Below the pieces are notes generated by a model. That model ran no database searches, was not told the DNA's origin, and saw only the letters and a program-made list of their open reading frames with translations. Of a stretch of 38,002 nucleotides of DNA, positions 1 to 7,340 are shown one piece after another. The stretch spans positions 1 through 38,002 of the forward strand of contig CAKSXW010000014.1 of NCBI GenBank assembly GCA_934518555.1, read 5' to 3'. Origin of the DNA: an uncultured Faecalibacterium sp. GTDB taxonomy: Bacteria; Bacillota; Clostridia; Oscillospirales; Ruminococcaceae. Numbering within the stretch: the first letter of the stretch is position 1; the number at the start of each line of letters is the position of its first letter. The position numbers and the translations under genes are program-made.

Positions 1-33
1 ATGGCATCAATTTTCAATCGAAATTTGGCGGTA

Positions 34-62
34 TTGCAAAGATTTTCGTTTTATGGTTTAAT
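34..62 (+). promoter_or_regulatory. Promoter of the excisionase/primase operon
   Basis: TTGCAA at 34-39 and TTTAAT at 57-62 are separated by 17 bases, and a TGG precedes the -10 (extended -10). It lies about 45 bases before the first gene and would drive the HTH protein and primase-helicase. Prediction from sequence only. Confidence 0.5.
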
Positions 63-113
63 GCCGACACATCAAAACGACAGAACAAAAAATGACCTAA
101 AGGGGGTTGAAAT

Positions 114-344
114 ATGGGTGACACCATCCGTTATCCCAATATGGGAACCGTCAAAAAGGCCGCTGAAATCTACGGCCTGTCACCGGCCTACATCCGGCGG
201 CTGTGCAAGACGGGTAAAATCCGGTATGTAAACGCCGGGCACATGTGGCTGGTCAATCTGGACAGTCTGGCCCGGTACTTTGAACAGGGCGACCCGGTAG
301 ACGGCAGCCAGACCGCCGAGGGCATCCGCCAGGTAGCGAGGTGA
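114..344 (+). CDS. Excisionase-like helix-turn-helix DNA-binding protein
   Basis: A 76-residue protein with the pattern of the excisionase/MerR-like winged-helix DNA-binding family: residues 10-35 (VKKAAEIYGLSPAYIRRLCKTG) form a recognition helix-turn-helix and the following VNAGHMWLVNLDSLARYF resembles the wing plus C-terminal helix. Such proteins bend DNA as recombination directionality factors or act as element-borne regulators. An AAAGGGGG ribosome site precedes the ATG. The stop codon overlaps the GTG start of the primase-helicase (GTGA), so the two are translationally coupled. Which role it plays here cannot be read from the sequence; no integrase is in the window. Confidence 0.7.
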   Translation: MGDTIRYPNMGTVKKAAEIYGLSPAYIRRLCKTGKIRYVNAGHMWLVNLDSLARYFEQGDPVDGSQTAEGIRQVAR

Positions 345-2710
345 ACAATTTGGAATTTGTAAAAAATATCCCTGACGCACTGGCCATTCTGCCGCAGTGG
401 GTTTGCTGGGGTGCCAAGGGTGAACCCCGCCGTAAAATGCCCTTTAACCCGCGCACTGGCAAACCGGCAAAGGCCGGGCAGCCTGAAACATGGGCAGACT
501 TCCAGACCGCTGCACAGGCCGTGGAAGCCGGCCGCTTTGAGGGTGTGGGCTTTGAGTTCGATGCAGCGAGCTGTGTTGTTGGCATCGACTTTGACCACTG
601 CTTGCATGATAGGAAGTGTGACCCGTGGGTGGAAGCATGGGTGAAGAAGCTGAACAGCTACACCGAAATTTCCCCCAGCGGCGAGGGCCTGCACGTTTTC
701 TGTTCGGCCCATCTGCCCGGGCAGGCAATCAAACGCAAGGAAGCCGAGATGTACGACCGTGGCCGGTATTTCACCATGACCGGCAGGCCCTACGGCCCCG
801 AAAAGCCCCTGCGCGCCGCACAGGACACGGTAAACGCGCTGTATTCAGAATTACAGGCCCGTGCCCGGAAGCAGCAGGACAGGCCCACAGAGAAGCCCGC
901 AACAGCACCCGGCGGGGTGGATATTGAGGACGCGCCCCTGATCGCCAAAATGAAGAAGGGCAGGAACGGCGCGGCATTCTCTGCACTGTGGAACGGTGAC
1001 ATTTCGGCATATCCTTCCCACTCTGAAGCGGATGTTGCCCTGTGCAATATACTGGCATGGTGGACGAACGGCGACCCGGCCAGAATGGACAGGCTGTTCA
1101 GACAGTCCGGCTTGATGCGCGAGAAGTGGGACAGAAAGCAGAGCGGCACCACTTACGGCGCGATCACCATCAAGAGCGCCGCCAGCAGCACCCGCGGCGG
1201 GTATGACCCGGCGGGATACTTCAAAGCGCAGGCCGTAAAGGTGGTCATGCCTGTGTCTGCTCCTGCCGAGGATCCCGGCACCAAAAGCGCACAGCCTGCA
1301 CAGGTGTCATTGACCGACCTTGAACCCGACAATAACGATCGGTACGGCTGGAATGACATCGGAAACGGTAACCTGTTCGCAGACTGGTACAAGAGCGTTG
1401 CCCGGTATGTGCCAGAGCGCAAGCAGTGGTTCGTTTATGCAGATGGCGTGTGGAAGCCCGACACCGGCGGCCTGAAGGTCATGCAGCTTTGCAAGAAACT
1501 GGCAGACAGCCTTTATATTTATGCGCTGTCCATCCCGGATGAATCCCGGAAGCAAAGCTACATGAAGCACGTTGCCAAGTGGCAGAGCCGCCACAACCGT
1601 GAAACCATCTTGAAAGACGCGGCCAGTGTGTACCCTCTGCCCCTGTCCCGATTCGATGCAGACCCCTTCCTGTTCAACTGCCAGAACGGCACCCTGAACC
1701 TGAAAACAAGGGAGTTTCGCGACCATTCCCCGGCGGACTTCCTGAGCATGAAGGCCGGTGTAGAATACCATGCAAACGCCCGCTGTGAGCGTTGGGAACA
1801 GTTCATTTCCGAGATCATGCAGGGCGATCAGGACAAGGCCGCATTCTTTCAAAAAGCGTTGGGCTACGCCCTGACCGGTGACACGGCGCATGAATGCTTC
1901 TTCATCCTGTACGGCGTAACCAGCCGCAACGGCAAGGGCACCAGCATGGAAACCTTCATGAACCTTGTGGGCGACTATGGCCGCGCCACTCGACCCGAAA
2001 CCATTTCCATGAAACCGACCGTCAACGGCAATATGCCAAGTGAGGACGTGGCCCGGCTGGCCGGTGCCCGGTTCGTCAATATCTCCGAGCCTGATAAAAA
2101 GATGATCTTGAGTGCTGCACTGGTCAAAACTCTGACCGGCAATGACACGATCACCGCCCGTTTTCTGCATGAAAACAGCTTTGAGTTCCGGCCGCAGTTC
2201 AAGTTGTTCATCAACACGAACCACCTGCCGCAGGTCACAGACGTTACCCTGTTCACCTCTGGCCGCGTGAAGCTGATTCCCTTTGAACGCCACTTTGACG
2301 AATCCGAACGTGACACCGGCCTGAAAAAAGCCTTGAGCACCCCGGCGGCCCTCTCTGGCATTCTGAACTGGTGCCTTGACGGCCTTTGGTTGATTGAGGA
2401 AACCGGCTTTGATATGCCTGAATCCGTCAAAATCGCAACGGATGAATACCGCCAGCGTTCCGACAAAATGGGCCGTTTCGTGGCTGAATCGCTGGAAGCA
2501 GACCCACAGGGGGAAATCCGCACAGAGGACGCTTACGAGTTATACAAGGCGTGGTGCGCCCGCAACGGACAGTTTGCCGAGAGCATGGCCAACTTCAAAA
2601 GCGAGATGGAGAACTTCGGCACGATCAAGCGTAAACGCCCCGCCGGGAGTGGCAGAACAGCGCAACTTAAAACCTTTATTTTAGGGTATAAGCAGCTGCG
2701 CTTTGCCTGA
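341..2710 (+). CDS. Phage/plasmid-type primase-helicase (P4 alpha-like, SF3 helicase)
   Basis: A 789-residue replication protein of an integrated element. The N-terminal part resembles a primase-polymerase: an acidic pair in GIDFDHC (D83, D85), then SPSGEGLH (111-118) and a later RYFTMTG. The C-terminal half is a D5/P4-type superfamily 3 helicase with Walker A GVTSRNGKGTS near residue 524, a Walker B-like RFVNISEPD, and a FINTNHLP sensor segment. Such enzymes unwind and prime DNA at an element-specific origin. It starts with GTG inside the stop of the preceding gene. Directly after its stop lies an inverted pair of iteron-like repeats (2711-2801), a natural candidate for the site it acts on. 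Full length with no visible damage. Confidence 0.9.
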   Translation: MNNLEFVKNIPDALAILPQWVCWGAKGEPRRKMPFNPRTGKPAKAGQPETWADFQTAAQAVEAGRFEGVGFEFDAASCVVGIDFDHCLHDRKCDPWVEAWVKKLNSYTEISPSGEGLHVFCSAHLPGQAIKRKEAEMYDRGRYFTMTGRPYGPEKPLRAAQDTVNALYSELQARARKQQDRPTEKPATAPGGVDIEDAPLIAKMKKGRNGAAFSALWNGDISAYPSHSEADVALCNILAWWTNGDPARMDRLFRQSGLMREKWDRKQSGTTYGAITIKSAASSTRGGYDPAGYFKAQAVKVVMPVSAPAEDPGTKSAQPAQVSLTDLEPDNNDRYGWNDIGNGNLFADWYKSVARYVPERKQWFVYADGVWKPDTGGLKVMQLCKKLADSLYIYALSIPDESRKQSYMKHVAKWQSRHNRETILKDAASVYPLPLSRFDADPFLFNCQNGTLNLKTREFRDHSPADFLSMKAGVEYHANARCERWEQFISEIMQGDQDKAAFFQKALGYALTGDTAHECFFILYGVTSRNGKGTSMETFMNLVGDYGRATRPETISMKPTVNGNMPSEDVARLAGARFVNISEPDKKMILSAALVKTLTGNDTITARFLHENSFEFRPQFKLFINTNHLPQVTDVTLFTSGRVKLIPFERHFDESERDTGLKKALSTPAALSGILNWCLDGLWLIEETGFDMPESVKIATDEYRQRSDKMGRFVAESLEADPQGEIRTEDAYELYKAWCARNGQFAESMANFKSEMENFGTIKRKRPAGSGRTAQLKTFILGYKQLRFA

Positions 2711-2801
2711 TGTGTGCAGGCGTGTGCAGGGTTCTACTGTTAATAAAAAAATCGCTTTCTTTATAGAGCTAACACAAAAAGCCTGCACACATCTGCACAC
2801 A
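2711..2801. repeat. Iteron-like inverted repeat with AT-rich centre (candidate element origin)
   Basis: The left arm 2711-2730 holds two tandem 10-base units ending GTGTGCAGG. The right arm 2782-2801 holds two tandem units CTGCACACA. The two 20-base arms are reverse complements at 18 of 20 positions. The 51 bases between them are AT-rich (TTAATAAAAAAATCG, CTTTCTTTATAGAGC). The arrangement of iterons flanking an unwinding-prone core directly behind a primase-helicase gene suggests a replication origin. It could instead be a large transcript-end hairpin. Confidence 0.5.
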
Positions 2802-2864
2802 CCTCTAAAAATCCGCATGAATCCTTGATTTGTGGGCCTGAGTACCCGGAAGGAAGAACAACGC

Positions 2865-3128
2865 ATGAAACAGATCAAATGCCCTTTTGATGGCACCCCG
2901 TGCCAGTCTGATTGCATCGACCGCTTTCCCCATCGGCTGGAAGGTGGGTGCCGCCTGACTGACCATCTTGCCGCCGGTATGCCGGTGCTGGTAATCAACA
3001 AGCCCACAGCCGAACTGATAGGCTTTTACCCTGACGGAACGCACGAGGTGTTCGATTTGAGCGATCTCCCCGCGATCATCTGTTCCGTTGACAGCCTGGA
3101 CGAATTGAGCGGGTGCCGGTCAAACTGA
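2865..3128 (+). CDS. Small cysteine-rich element protein, unknown function
   Basis: An 87-residue protein that I do not recognise. The N-terminal 30 residues hold four cysteines (CPFDGTPCQSDC and, later, GGC), which could bind a metal. The rest is a compact mixed sequence ending SGCRSN. The ATG at 2865 was chosen because GGAAGGAAG lies 6-10 bases upstream; an in-frame GTG at 2832 lacks a ribosome site. It sits between the candidate origin and another small gene in the same orientation, so it is probably an accessory gene of the element. Confidence 0.6.
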   Translation: MKQIKCPFDGTPCQSDCIDRFPHRLEGGCRLTDHLAAGMPVLVINKPTAELIGFYPDGTHEVFDLSDLPAIICSVDSLDELSGCRSN

Positions 3129-3223
3129 ACAACCCTCGAACAACGAGCGAACAAAGAGAAAACTCGTGACACACTGGGCGCATGGGGCAACCTGTGCGCC
3201 CTCTTTGAATGGGGGGCAGTATT

Positions 3224-3469
3224 ATGAATCCTGACAACCTCCGCAGTCTGGCCGACCTGCCACCAGAACGCCGCCGGGAGATAGCCCGGATGGGCGGCAA
3301 GGCCAGCGGCATTGAACGCGCCCGGCGGGCCTATATGAAGCAGTCCGCGCGGGAAATCATTCTGAAAATGCACTATTTCTACGAAGCTGAGGAAGAACTG
3401 GAAGCCGAGTGGAAAGAGTTTCAACGCTGGCGCAGGCGGAAAAAGAAGCGCAGCACTTCACGCAAGTAA
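3224..3469 (+). CDS. Small basic KGG-like element protein
   Basis: An 81-residue, highly charged protein. Residues 10-28 (LPPERRREIARMGGKASG) resemble the short glycine/lysine motif seen in many small phage and plasmid proteins of Clostridia. An amphipathic helix follows, and the tail is very basic (RRRKKKRSTSRK), suggesting nucleic-acid contact. GGGGGG at 3211-3216 is well placed for the ATG at 3224; the in-frame ATG at 3209 has no such site. The function is unknown. It may resemble small terminase-like or DNA-organising proteins, but no diagnostic residue is visible. Confidence 0.55.
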   Translation: MNPDNLRSLADLPPERRREIARMGGKASGIERARRAYMKQSAREIILKMHYFYEAEEELEAEWKEFQRWRRRKKKRSTSRK

Positions 3470-3538
3470 ACAATTTATTGACACGATACGCGCGCGCCCG
3501 CGTGGCCGTATCTACTTACTCCGAAAGGGGATGCAGCA

Positions 3539-4507
3539 ATGGAACAGAATCGACCCAAGCAGACCGACCAGCAGGCCACAAACGCGGCCCTTGCAGCTCT
3601 GGCCGCCGCCGGGAACACCTTTGCCCTAGGCCAGCTTTGGGAAATCAACAAGGGCTTTGTACGGCGGCAGCTGTGGCAGTGGTACGAGAAGAACAAGCCT
3701 GTTGCGGACAATGCAGGCCTGTCCTTTGAAGATTTGGTGCAGGAAGGGTACTTTGCTGTGGATTATGCAGCCAAGCACTACAGCGCAGAGCAGGGCAGTT
3801 TCACAACGTATCTGAGCTATGCGCTGTTGAAGCAGATTCGCACCGCCACCTGTGGGGAGCACACACGGGGCGTCACCACCGAGGACGGCCGGCGCGTGGC
3901 TGTATCTGCCAACCCTCTGAACGAATGCACAAGCCTTGATACTCCTGTGGGTGAGGACGGCAGCGACACCGCTTTAGGTGACCTTCAGGAAGACCCGGCG
4001 GCGGCTCACGAGTTCCTGCAGGCCGAAAACGAGATCTACAACGAGGAACTTCACGCCGCGCTGGAAGAAGCCTTGAACAAGCTGGCAGACCGGGAAGCGG
4101 ACATAATACGCCGCCACTACTACGGCGGCCAGAGCCTGAAGGACATCGGGCAGGATATCGGCATATCCAGCAACCGCGTGAACCAAATCGAACGGCACGG
4201 CTTTCAATACCTGCGCAGCATGCCGGCCTTGCTCCGCTGGCGTGATGAGGTTATTTCAACCAGAGCGTGGCGCGGCACTGGCTGGAACGCATGGAACCGC
4301 TATGGCAGCGTCGAGGAGCGCACCGTGGAATACCTGGAAAAGCATGAAAAAGAACACTTTGACTACTACGCCTGGCGGGAACAGATGATTCGGGAGCGCT
4401 ATGCAGACTTTGAAGCCGCAGGCTATTTCGACCGCCACCCAGAGCAGCGGCCCAACCTTGAACCCCGGACGAATCCCGAAGAATCCACCCCGCCGGGCGA
4501 GGTGTAA
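3539..4507 (+). CDS. Element-encoded sigma-70-family RNA polymerase sigma factor
   Basis: A 322-residue sigma factor. Region 2 spans roughly residues 64-108 (FEDLVQEGYFAVDYAAKHYSA, then FTTYLSYALLKQIR). Region 4 lies at about 180-232 (ALNKLADREADIIRRHYYGG, then IGISSNRVNQIERHGFQYLR), a canonical -35-binding helix-turn-helix. About 90 residues follow region 4 (EYLEKHEKEHFDYYAWREQM) and are charged and of unknown role. Regions 1.1 and 3 are not evident. Its place in the element suggests it redirects host RNA polymerase to element promoters. A GAAAGGGGA ribosome site precedes the ATG. Confidence 0.8.
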   Translation: MEQNRPKQTDQQATNAALAALAAAGNTFALGQLWEINKGFVRRQLWQWYEKNKPVADNAGLSFEDLVQEGYFAVDYAAKHYSAEQGSFTTYLSYALLKQIRTATCGEHTRGVTTEDGRRVAVSANPLNECTSLDTPVGEDGSDTALGDLQEDPAAAHEFLQAENEIYNEELHAALEEALNKLADREADIIRRHYYGGQSLKDIGQDIGISSNRVNQIERHGFQYLRSMPALLRWRDEVISTRAWRGTGWNAWNRYGSVEERTVEYLEKHEKEHFDYYAWREQMIRERYADFEAAGYFDRHPEQRPNLEPRTNPEESTPPGEV

Positions 4508-4694
4508 CACACTAGACTTTCACGGAAAGTCGTGTGCTCTTGCAGAGGGCCTTGCACCTGCAAGCAGTGCGCCGTGGTACCACCATAGGTGCTGCAAGCA
4601 GTGTCTTTGTATGTACAAAGCCCCTTGCCTTGCAAGGACTTGTTGGGCAGCATCCCAAACCCTTTGACCGTGCAGCACCCGCCGGGCGCAGCAC
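4508..4694. other. Hairpin-rich non-coding stretch after the sigma-factor gene
   Basis: Consecutive inverted repeats occur directly after the sigma stop: 4508-4536 (GACTTTC-ACG-GAAAGTC, extended by CACAC/GTGTG), the perfect palindrome GTGGTACCAC at 4574-4583, CTTTGTA-TG-TACAAAG at 4605-4620, CCTTGC-CTT-GCAAGG at 4623-4637, TTGGG-CAGCAT-CCCAA at 4643-4658, and an imperfect one at about 4670-4694. A 12-base direct repeat CTGCAAGCAGTG occurs at 4558 and 4592. I see no coding frame with a ribosome site. It could be a structured RNA, a transfer or single-strand origin, or a protein-binding array. Confidence 0.4.
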
Positions 4695-4798
4695 TTCAGC
4701 TGCCACACCATCCCGGCGGCGTCACCGGCATGTTGTTCACTCGCGTACATCTTCGTGACACCACGAAAATGGTAACGCCAACAAAATCGCAGACAGCA

Positions 4799-4841
4799 CA
4801 AAGCCCCCAAACCGTGACAGCGCACGTCTGAGGGCTTTTCT
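4799..4841. terminator. Terminator between the sigma-factor region and the HepT module
   Basis: AAAGCCC at 4800-4806 pairs with GGGCTTT at 4832-4838, with an inner CGTG/CACG helix, and is followed by TTTTC on the plus strand. It lies between two convergent transcription units and may serve both. Confidence 0.55.
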
Positions 4842-4904
4842 TGGTGCTTGTGGGTATTTTCCTTGCCGTGGCTCTATCCGCGCTCTGACGGCCCCGGCGG
4901 GCTA

Positions 4905-5291
4905 TCAATCGCGGTAGAACTTGCCCAATGCTTTCAGCAGGGGCAGAAAGTCGTTGCAGATCTGCGCGGCCACATCTTCGGCGGTCTTTTCATCGTAGAC
5001 GTGGGAAGTGATGTTGCGGGCCGTGATGATCTTGTTCCACTCGTCTGCATCCTGAATGATACCAGCGGCAAAGGCTTCTTTCAGCACAGCGCGCGGGGTG
5101 GCGATGGGCGTTGTGCTGCCCTGATCTTCCAGATATTCCTTGATGGACTTCCACGCCAGTTCCACAGTAAACTCAAAACGCTGGATAAGCCCATCACGGT
5201 AAAGTGCATCCTGCTGGCTTTTCTGGTAGATGGCTACCGCCTGTTCCAACTGCGCCAGCGCGCTGATATAGTGTTCAATCTTCTGCAGCAT
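4905..5291 (-). CDS. hepT: HepT-like HEPN toxin/RNase (nucleotidyltransferase substrate-binding protein)
   Basis: A 128-residue all-helical HEPN protein of the HI0074/HepT family. The RNase motif RX4HXY is intact: R92, H97 and Y99 in ARNITSHVYD. In characterised type VII systems the HEPN protein is an RNase toxin whose tyrosine in this motif is AMPylated by the partner nucleotidyltransferase, which silences it. The gene is last of three on the minus strand, and its start overlaps the end of the MntA-like gene by 17 bases, so translation is coupled. Family length and motif spacing are normal. Whether it protects against phage or only stabilises the element is inference. Confidence 0.85.
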   Translation of the reverse strand: MLQKIEHYISALAQLEQAVAIYQKSQQDALYRDGLIQRFEFTVELAWKSIKEYLEDQGSTTPIATPRAVLKEAFAAGIIQDADEWNKIITARNITSHVYDEKTAEDVAAQICNDFLPLLKALGKFYRD

Positions 5292-5559
5292 AAAGGGTCA
5301 CACCGTCCTTCTTGATATTTTCGATAAACGCCGGGTTCATCCCGTCCGTGATATGCACGATGTCAAATTTCAGCAGCGTGGGCAAATCCTCGCAGTCCAT
5401 CCAGAAGTTTGCCCGGTTGCCCTCTGGCATCCCATACACAGCCAAATCAATGTCACTGTTATAGCGGTTGTCCCCTCTGGCACGGGAGCCGAACAACACA
5501 AGCCGCCGGGCACCGTACTGGCGGGATAGTGCGGCCAGTTGGTTATACAGTTCTTCCAT
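5275..5559 (-). CDS. mntA: MntA-like minimal nucleotidyltransferase antitoxin
   Basis: A 94-residue minimal nucleotidyltransferase with the exact family signature GSX10DXD (G24-S25 to D36-x-D38 in LVLFGSRARGDNRYNSDIDL). It is the expected AMPylating antitoxin of the downstream HepT-like protein. The ATG at 5559 was chosen because GGAGG ends 7 bases upstream; the ATG at 5565 lies almost on top of that site. The preceding XRE gene ends within a few bases (stop 5562-5564), so all three genes form one coupled operon. The third acidic catalytic residue is probably the aspartate in KFDIVHIT. Confidence 0.85.
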   Translation of the reverse strand: MEELYNQLAALSRQYGARRLVLFGSRARGDNRYNSDIDLAVYGMPEGNRANFWMDCEDLPTLLKFDIVHITDGMNPAFIENIKKDGVTLYAAED

Positions 5560-5561
5560 GC

Positions 5562-5789
5562 TCATTCCTCCCCGGCGGTGTCCTCTGTGGGCACATGCTC
5601 CAGCAGATCGCCCGGCTGGCAGTCCAGCAACGTGCAAATCGTTTCCAATGCCGCCCACGATACCATTTCACCCCGCCGCAGTTGCGACATATACGATTCA
5701 CCAAGAAGATGCTCGTTTCTCAGTCTGGTGGAACTATATCCTTTTTCTTTCAAAGCAGCCAGCACATTGATTTTGTACCTGAATGCCAT
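5562..5789 (-). CDS. XRE-family helix-turn-helix regulator of the MntA-HepT operon
   Basis: A 75-residue Cro/C1-type DNA-binding protein: five short helices with LRNEHLLGESYMSQLRRGEMVSW as the helix-turn-helix, and the typical tail LETICTLLDCQPGDLLEHV. AGGTGA lies 7 bases before the ATG at 5789; the longer upstream frame lacks a ribosome site. As first gene of the operon it probably represses its own promoter through repeats upstream (5868-5947). An XRE gene ahead of an MNT-HEPN pair makes the module tripartite. Confidence 0.75.
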   Translation of the reverse strand: MAFRYKINVLAALKEKGYSSTRLRNEHLLGESYMSQLRRGEMVSWAALETICTLLDCQPGDLLEHVPTEDTAGEE

Positions 5790-5844
5790 AATTTCACCTA
5801 CTTTCGTTAAGGGCCTATTATACTGTCCCTTTTTCATTGTCCTT

Positions 5845-5873
5845 AGTATAGCGCAGTAACACACTAAAAACAA
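5845..5873 (-). promoter_or_regulatory. Promoter of the XRE-mntA-hepT operon
   Basis: Read on the minus strand, TTGTTT (5868-5873) and TATACT (5845-5850) are 17 bases apart. A second TATAAT at 5817-5822 lies nearer the gene with a weaker AGGACA ahead of it. Confidence 0.5.
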
Positions 5874-5947
5874 GTGGTAAAATTCACAGTTTGAAACACT
5901 AATATTTGGTGGTTTCGTCAATAGACGCCACCAGTTTTAAGTGGTAT
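5872..5947. promoter_or_regulatory. Repeated AGTGGT/GGTGG operator candidates between divergent genes
   Basis: AAGTGGTA occurs at 5872-5879 and again at 5940-5947. Between them TGGTGG at 5907-5912 faces CCACCA at 5928-5933. The first copy sits beside the -35 of the XRE operon promoter and the last runs into TATACT (5945-5950), a plausible -10 for rightward transcription. The XRE protein is the obvious candidate binder; this is inference. Confidence 0.35.
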
Positions 5948-6059
5948 ACTATAGACACAGCAAGGGAAGCACGACCGGAAGGCAAGGGGCGAAGGATGTA
6001 CCGGGAGCGCAAGAGCAGAACGCCAGCTAAGACAGCAACCCACTTCCCGAAAGCTGTAT

Positions 6060-6155
6060 ATGAAAAATGGCCCGGTGCGAGCTACCAACTACATCACCGA
6101 GCCAAACCCAACAACAGGGTCGGCCCCATTATACCAAAGGCTGACCCGCAAGTAA
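6060..6155 (+). CDS. Possible 31-residue peptide ahead of the small-gene cluster
   Basis: An open frame of 31 codons (MKNGPVRATNYITEP... to LTRK) ends 18 bases before the next gene. No good ribosome site precedes the ATG. The surrounding 5956-6173 stretch is otherwise an apparent leader starting near the TATACT at 5945. It could be an untranslated leader rather than a gene; I do not recognise the peptide. Confidence 0.2.
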   Translation: MKNGPVRATNYITEPNPTTGSAPLYQRLTRK

Positions 6156-6173
6156 AGAAGCGAGGTCATAACG

Positions 6174-6506
6174 ATGAAGAAGTACAATCTCTCCGAGATC
6201 ATGCACAAGGCATGGAAGCTGTACCGCAAGGGCGTTGGCAGCTTTGCCGAGGCCCTGCACCGGGCATGGAACAGCGCAAAGGCCGCCCCGGTCAACGCCC
6301 AGCGCATCGAGGAAGCCCAGCAGGCCGCCGGGGTGGCCGAGCCGGTGAACACCTGGGCGGGCTGGAAAGCCGCCGGGTACATGGTGGAGCATGGCGCAAA
6401 GGCCCTGTTTCAGGCGGTGCTTATCCACAGCAGCAAGGGAGACGGCCAGACCTACCGCGCATCGTTCTTCGGTGCATCGCAGGTGAAGCCGCTGGAAGCG
6501 CAGTAA
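6174..6506 (+). CDS. Conserved small element protein, unknown function
   Basis: A 110-residue protein beginning MKKYNLSEIMHKAWKLYRK, followed by AEALHRAWNSAK: two similar amphipathic helices typical of small proteins found beside plasmid and conjugative-element genes in Firmicutes. The C-terminal half (NTWAGWKAAGYMVEHGAKAL) is a separate small domain. A GCGAGGT site lies about 8 bases before the ATG. It heads a run of small plus-strand genes that extends to 7808. I can assign no activity. Confidence 0.6.
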   Translation: MKKYNLSEIMHKAWKLYRKGVGSFAEALHRAWNSAKAAPVNAQRIEEAQQAAGVAEPVNTWAGWKAAGYMVEHGAKALFQAVLIHSSKGDGQTYRASFFGASQVKPLEAQ

Positions 6507-6520
6507 AGGGGGAACGGACG

Positions 6521-6703
6521 ATGAAAGCATATCAGGTCACTTACTTCATCAAAGCCGGGCAGCGCCGCGGCTGTGAGGTCAAGGAAACCTTGACCGTAGA
6601 AGCGGCGAACGGCAAGGCAGCCTGTGCGGCCTGTGTGGAACAGGTCAAGCAGCAGACCGGCCGCCACGCATTCAGGCCCCACGCCCAGCCGGTCAATGTC
6701 TAA
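6521..6703 (+). CDS. Small unknown element protein
   Basis: A 60-residue protein (MKAYQVTYFIKAGQRRGCEVKETLTVEA, then CAACVEQVKQQTGRHAF) with a predicted beta-hairpin followed by a helix, and three cysteines. AAAGGGGGAACGG gives a ribosome site 5-10 bases before the ATG at 6521, and the gene follows its neighbour by 14 bases. The frame is open further upstream, but that part overlaps the preceding gene and is not needed. Function unknown. Confidence 0.5.
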   Translation: MKAYQVTYFIKAGQRRGCEVKETLTVEAANGKAACAACVEQVKQQTGRHAFRPHAQPVNV

Positions 6704-6922
6704 CCCGGCGGAAAGGCCGCCAGCAGCCCAGAACAGCAGCAGGGGAACAGGGGGCATACCGCCCCCGCCCCTCTCGCTCTGGACTTCCTGCACCGTACTG
6801 TGAATATTTTCTCGCGGAAAGCAGCGGGCAGGGGGAGGGACCCCCGGCGGGCCACCCGGCGACCCCTTGCCGTCAAGCGCCGATTTACACACAGGGGATT
6901 TTCCGGTCGGCATGAAGCAAGG

Positions 6923-7021
6923 ATGAACCAAGGTCAAACGCCTTACAAAGCGAGAGCGAAGCAAGAGAAAACAGCCCTTGAACAGAGAACAAACAGAGAG
7001 GTTTTACGATATGAAGATTGA
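6923..7021 (+). CDS. Possible 32-residue peptide overlapping the next gene
   Basis: A frame reading MNQGQTPYKARAKQEKTALE and ending RYED overlaps the start of the next gene by 11 bases, an arrangement that could couple translation. AAGG directly before the ATG is poorly spaced. The upstream part of the same frame (from GTG 6800) is low-complexity and arginine-rich. Probably a leader or a chance frame. Confidence 0.2.
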   Translation: MNQGQTPYKARAKQEKTALEQRTNREVLRYED

Positions 7022-7340
7022 AAAGCGTGTCAACCTGTACGCCTTTGAGGTTGAGGACATCGACCAGCGGGAAGCAAAGCCCCGCACCGTCCGCCGGGAA
7101 ACCGTTGTGCTGGACGGCGGGCGAGTGTCCGCGCTGGAACGTCTGGGCCAGTCCCCGCAAAGCTGGATTTGCCAGCAGTACGCCCGGCAGGGCTTCACCG
7201 TGGGCGCAGTCCACAAGGGCGATCATCTGACCGCACACGTTGACACCGGCTTCCTGTGGAAGATGGCCGTGCTGGATGTGGCCGCCGCAAAGGCAGGTAA
7301 GGCCGTGGCCCAGCTGCTGGAAGGGGGTGTTGCGGTATGA
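7011..7340 (+). CDS. Small unknown element protein
   Basis: A 109-residue protein starting MKIEKRVNLYAFEVEDIDQR. It appears beta-rich in the first half (ETVVLDGGRVSALERLG), with a helical C-terminus (AAAKAGKAVAQLLEGG). AGAGAGG lies about 10 bases before the ATG at 7011; an in-frame TTG at 6978 is less likely. Its last four bases ATGA start the next gene, so the two are coupled. No family recognised. Confidence 0.6.
   Translation: MKIEKRVNLYAFEVEDIDQREAKPRTVRRETVVLDGGRVSALERLGQSPQSWICQQYARQGFTVGAVHKGDHLTAHVDTGFLWKMAVLDVAAAKAGKAVAQLLEGGVAV

Noticed and set aside
1..231. 76-codon frame at the left edge
   Set aside because: It overlaps the excisionase-like gene in another frame and contains that gene's promoter and ribosome site.
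5906..6703. 265-codon frame spanning the small-gene leader
   Set aside because: It overlaps the better supported 6174-6506 gene in another frame. Only its last 60 codons (6521-6703) have a ribosome site and make sense.
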